Shown here: in pieces, positions 13,813 to 15,894 of the stretch
Position numbering within the stretch: the stretch's first letter is position 1
Layout: each line of letters starts with the position of its first letter
NCBI GenBank assembly: GCA_937892015.1
Contig: CALAUY010000116.1
Location: forward strand, 1-15,894
From: an uncultured Bacteroidales bacterium
Lineage (GTDB): Bacteria > Bacteroidota > Bacteroidia > Bacteroidales > Paludibacteraceae
DNA length: 15,894 nt
Reading direction: 5' to 3'
Translations under genes and position numbers: made by a program
Notes under the pieces: generated by a model
What the model saw: the letters and a program-made list of their open reading frames with translations, nothing else
Told to the model about the DNA's origin: nothing
Database searches by the model: none

Positions 13813-14679
13813 TTAGTGATTATTTCGTGATAAGTTAGTTATTCGTTGGTTGTAGCACTTCAGTGTGTTATACATTAGCATGGAGATGGTCATGGGACCA
13901 ACTCCGCCGGGCACAGGAGTAATTGCACCTGCTACAGGAGCTGCACTCTCGTAATCAACATCGCCCACCAGTTTGCCGCTGTCTGTACGGTTGATACCCA
14001 CATCAATGACTGTAGCGCCGGGCTTAACCATTTCTCCTGTGATGACTCCGGGACGTCCTACTGCTACTACTAAGATATCTGCTTCTTTGCATACAGCTGC
14101 TAAATCAGCTGTCCGGCTATGAGCTATCGTTACTGTGCAGTTTTTATCGAGCAATAGTTTTGCAATCGGTTTGCCAACAATATTGCTACGTCCTACAACT
14201 ACGGCGTGACGCCCCTCGAAGACAGTACCGCTTTGCTCCAGCAATGCAATGATTCCCAGCGGAGTACAAGGCACTATTGCGTCTTCGTTGAGCCATAGTC
14301 TGGCGACATTAGAGGGATGAAAACCATCCACGTCTTTCTCCGGCGAAATGGTCTCTATCACTCTCTGCTCATTGATATGTTTGGGCAGAGGGAGTTGCAC
14401 CAATATACCATCTACCCTGTCGTTCTCGTTGCGCTCACGGATAACACGGAGTAGCTCATCCTCGCTTACCGAAGCGGGCAGTTGGATTAACTCTCCGTCA
14501 AAACCACAGTATTCTGTAGCCTTGATTTTGCTTCTGACGTACGACATACTGGCTGGATTCTCACCTACGATGATCACATCCAGACATGGCTTGCGACCAT
14601 ACCGGGCAGCAAGAGTTGCCACCTCCTCACGAATGTGTTCTTTCTGTCGTTGTGCTATTTGTTTACCATCTATTATCAT
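13813..14679 (-). CDS. folD: Bifunctional methylenetetrahydrofolate dehydrogenase / methenyltetrahydrofolate cyclohydrolase
   Basis: Interconverts 5,10-methylene-, methenyl- and 10-formyl-tetrahydrofolate with NADP(H), supplying the formyl donor for the PurH step. The protein is 288 aa, as in E. coli. ATG 14679 was chosen over an in-frame TTG at 14688 because it overlaps the purD TGA (ATGA) and begins with the family start MIIDGKQIA. Seen: catalytic Y47/K51 in SYVRSKIKA, GILVQLPLP (91-99), KDVDGFHP (115-122), the Rossmann segment VVGRSNIVGKP (161-171), and PVPGGVGPMT (255-264). G+C is lower than in purT and the genes beyond. Position between purD and purT places one-carbon supply next to GAR formylation. 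Confidence 0.97.
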   Translation of the reverse strand: MIIDGKQIAQRQKEHIREEVATLAARYGRKPCLDVIIVGENPASMSYVRSKIKATEYCGFDGELIQLPASVSEDELLRVIRERNENDRVDGILVQLPLPKHINEQRVIETISPEKDVDGFHPSNVARLWLNEDAIVPCTPLGIIALLEQSGTVFEGRHAVVVGRSNIVGKPIAKLLLDKNCTVTIAHSRTADLAAVCKEADILVVAVGRPGVITGEMVKPGATVIDVGINRTDSGKLVGDVDYESAAPVAGAITPVPGGVGPMTISMLMYNTLKCYNQRITNLSRNNH

Positions 14680-15894
14680 AATGCCCAATGTGCTATGTCT
14701 TTTCTATAATATAAATTGGTACAACGGATTTTCTGAATCTCCGCATAAACTTTCTGGTGTGCTTCACGGATATCTTCTCCGTGTGCGATACACATGAGTA
14801 CACGTCCTCCGTTGGTATATAGTTTGTTTTCCTGACGTTTTGTCCCCATATGGAGGACTAATCCGTCAAATTTGTCTGTACCGGAAATCTCCACTCCTTT
14901 CTGATAATTTCCGGGATAACCGCATGATGCCATCACTACACCAACTGTGGCTTGTTTGTGCCAGACAATTGACTCCAATTCTTCGCCAGTCGCTATAGCG
15001 TGGAAGACCGTATAGGCATCACTCTCCATGAGTGGTAGAACGACTTCTGTCTCAGGATCGCCGAAACGGGCGTTGAACTCAATCACCTTAATGCCATCAG
15101 CGGTCTTCATAAGCCCTCCGTATAACACTCCTGTAAGCGGTCTTCCCTCTCGCTCCATGGCATCGGCTACGCGCTGAAGAATATTGGTCAAAGCCCATTG
15201 CTCTTCTTCCGCAGTGATAAATGGCAGCGGTGTATATGCGCCCATTCCTCCGGTGTTCGGACCTTTGTCTCCGTCATAAGCGCGCTTGTGATCCTGACTC
15301 AACGGCATCGGATAAACATGATGGTGATGCACAAAAGCCATGAATGAGAACTCAGGCCCTTCCAGATAATCTTCTATCACCACTCTTCCTTTTCCGAATG
15401 TTTCACCGATTAGCATATCCCGTAGTGCTTGTTCCGCCTCCGCTTCATTTGCAGCAATCACTACTCCTTTTCCGGCAGCCAGACCATCGTATTTGAGCAC
15501 AGTAGGATATGTATTGCGAGTGCGTACATACTGTATTGCTTCGTCGTAATCGCCGAAACTGCAATAAGCCGCAGTGGGGACGTTATATTTGGCCATCAGT
15601 TCTTTGGCAAACTCCTTACTGGCCTCAATTTGTGTGGCTGCCTTGGAATGGCCGAAAACCGGTATTCCCGCTGCGCGGAAAGCATCTGCAACACCTGCAC
15701 TCAATGCAGCTTCTGGACCCACTACGCAAAGATCTATGGCCTTGTTTTGTGCGAAAGCAAGCAGTTGTTCCACTTCCGTATCTTTGATTGCCGCACACTC
15801 TGCCAAATCAGCAATGCCGGCATTACCCGGAGCACAATATATTTTGCTTACATGACTACTGCGGCTCAGTTGATAAACGATAGCGTGTTCACGA
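14676..15894 (-). CDS. purD: Phosphoribosylamine-glycine ligase (GAR synthetase), 5'-truncated by window
   Basis: An ATP-grasp ligase joining phosphoribosylamine and glycine to give GAR. The frame stays open to the right window edge: bases 15893-15807 translate to REHAIVYQLS...YCAPGNAGIADLAE, the normal PurD N-terminus. Only about the first ten residues (the GSGG part) are missing, and the TTG at 15806 is not the start. Seen: VVGPEAALSAGVADAF, PTVLKYDGLAAGKGVVIA, GPEFSF, DGDKGPNTGGMGAYTPLP, and the signature KVIEFNARFGDPETE. The C-terminal domain is complete to TGA 14676-14678, which overlaps the folD start. It uses the unstable product of PurF, so its head position in a cluster that ends with a PurF-like gene is worth noting. 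G+C is about 47-50%, lower than most of the window. Confidence 0.97.
   Translation of the reverse strand, partial: REHAIVYQLSRSSHVSKIYCAPGNAGIADLAECAAIKDTEVEQLLAFAQNKAIDLCVVGPEAALSAGVADAFRAAGIPVFGHSKAATQIEASKEFAKELMAKYNVPTAAYCSFGDYDEAIQYVRTRNTYPTVLKYDGLAAGKGVVIAANEAEAEQALRDMLIGETFGKGRVVIEDYLEGPEFSFMAFVHHHHVYPMPLSQDHKRAYDGDKGPNTGGMGAYTPLPFITAEEEQWALTNILQRVADAMEREGRPLTGVLYGGLMKTADGIKVIEFNARFGDPETEVVLPLMESDAYTVFHAIATGEELESIVWHKQATVGVVMASCGYPGNYQKGVEISGTDKFDGLVLHMGTKRQENKLYTNGGRVLMCIAHGEDIREAHQKVYAEIQKIRCTNLYYRKDIAHWAL

Overview
This window looks like a chromosomal segment of a Bacteroidota bacterium, most likely order Bacteroidales. The evidence is protein-level resemblance (the CarB subtype, the Ala-2 PurF-like protein, PurC and the exonuclease all read like Bacteroidales proteins), starts without Shine-Dalgarno sequences, and A/T-rich decaying 7-8 bp repeat spacers. 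Most of the window is around 55-58% G+C in the lines I counted by hand. The last ~2 kb (folD, purD) is nearer 45-50%. No tRNA, rRNA, CRISPR array, transposase or phage gene was seen.

Plus strand, left arm (1-2937): the 3' part of a DEDDh 3'-5' exonuclease with a DUF3820-like C-terminal domain, then rnz (RNase Z, its ATG overlapping the exonuclease stop), then radA (recombination/repair ATPase). These nucleic-acid maintenance genes are packed tightly and converge on the minus-strand block at about 2.94-3.01 kb, where a 23-bp tandem duplication sits at the end of the opposing gene.

Minus strand, right to left (15894 to 3010): a nine-gene nucleotide biosynthesis cluster, purD - folD - purT - purB - purA - carA - carB - purC - purF-like. 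Four junctions (purD/folD, purT/purB, purB/purA, purA/carA) are 4-nt ATGA stop/start overlaps, so the upstream half is very probably one translationally coupled operon. PurD makes GAR, PurT formylates it with formate, FolD supplies one-carbon folate, and PurC makes SAICAR. PurB acts twice, and PurA commits IMP toward AMP. CarAB makes carbamoyl phosphate for pyrimidines and arginine.

The downstream end is different. The genes around purC are separated by ~76-bp spacers made of degenerate 7/8-bp repeats, and one array even forms the purC stop codon. purC itself carries an in-frame insertion of ~2.5 tandem 48-bp units containing perfect palindromes. The last gene encodes a PurF homologue whose catalytic Cys-2 and other glutaminase residues are replaced, while its phosphoribosyltransferase motif and four presumed Fe-S cysteines are kept. 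This glutaminase-dead PurF-like protein next to carAB, and the palindromic repeat inside purC, are the most interesting points. I see no entirely unknown multi-gene system here.
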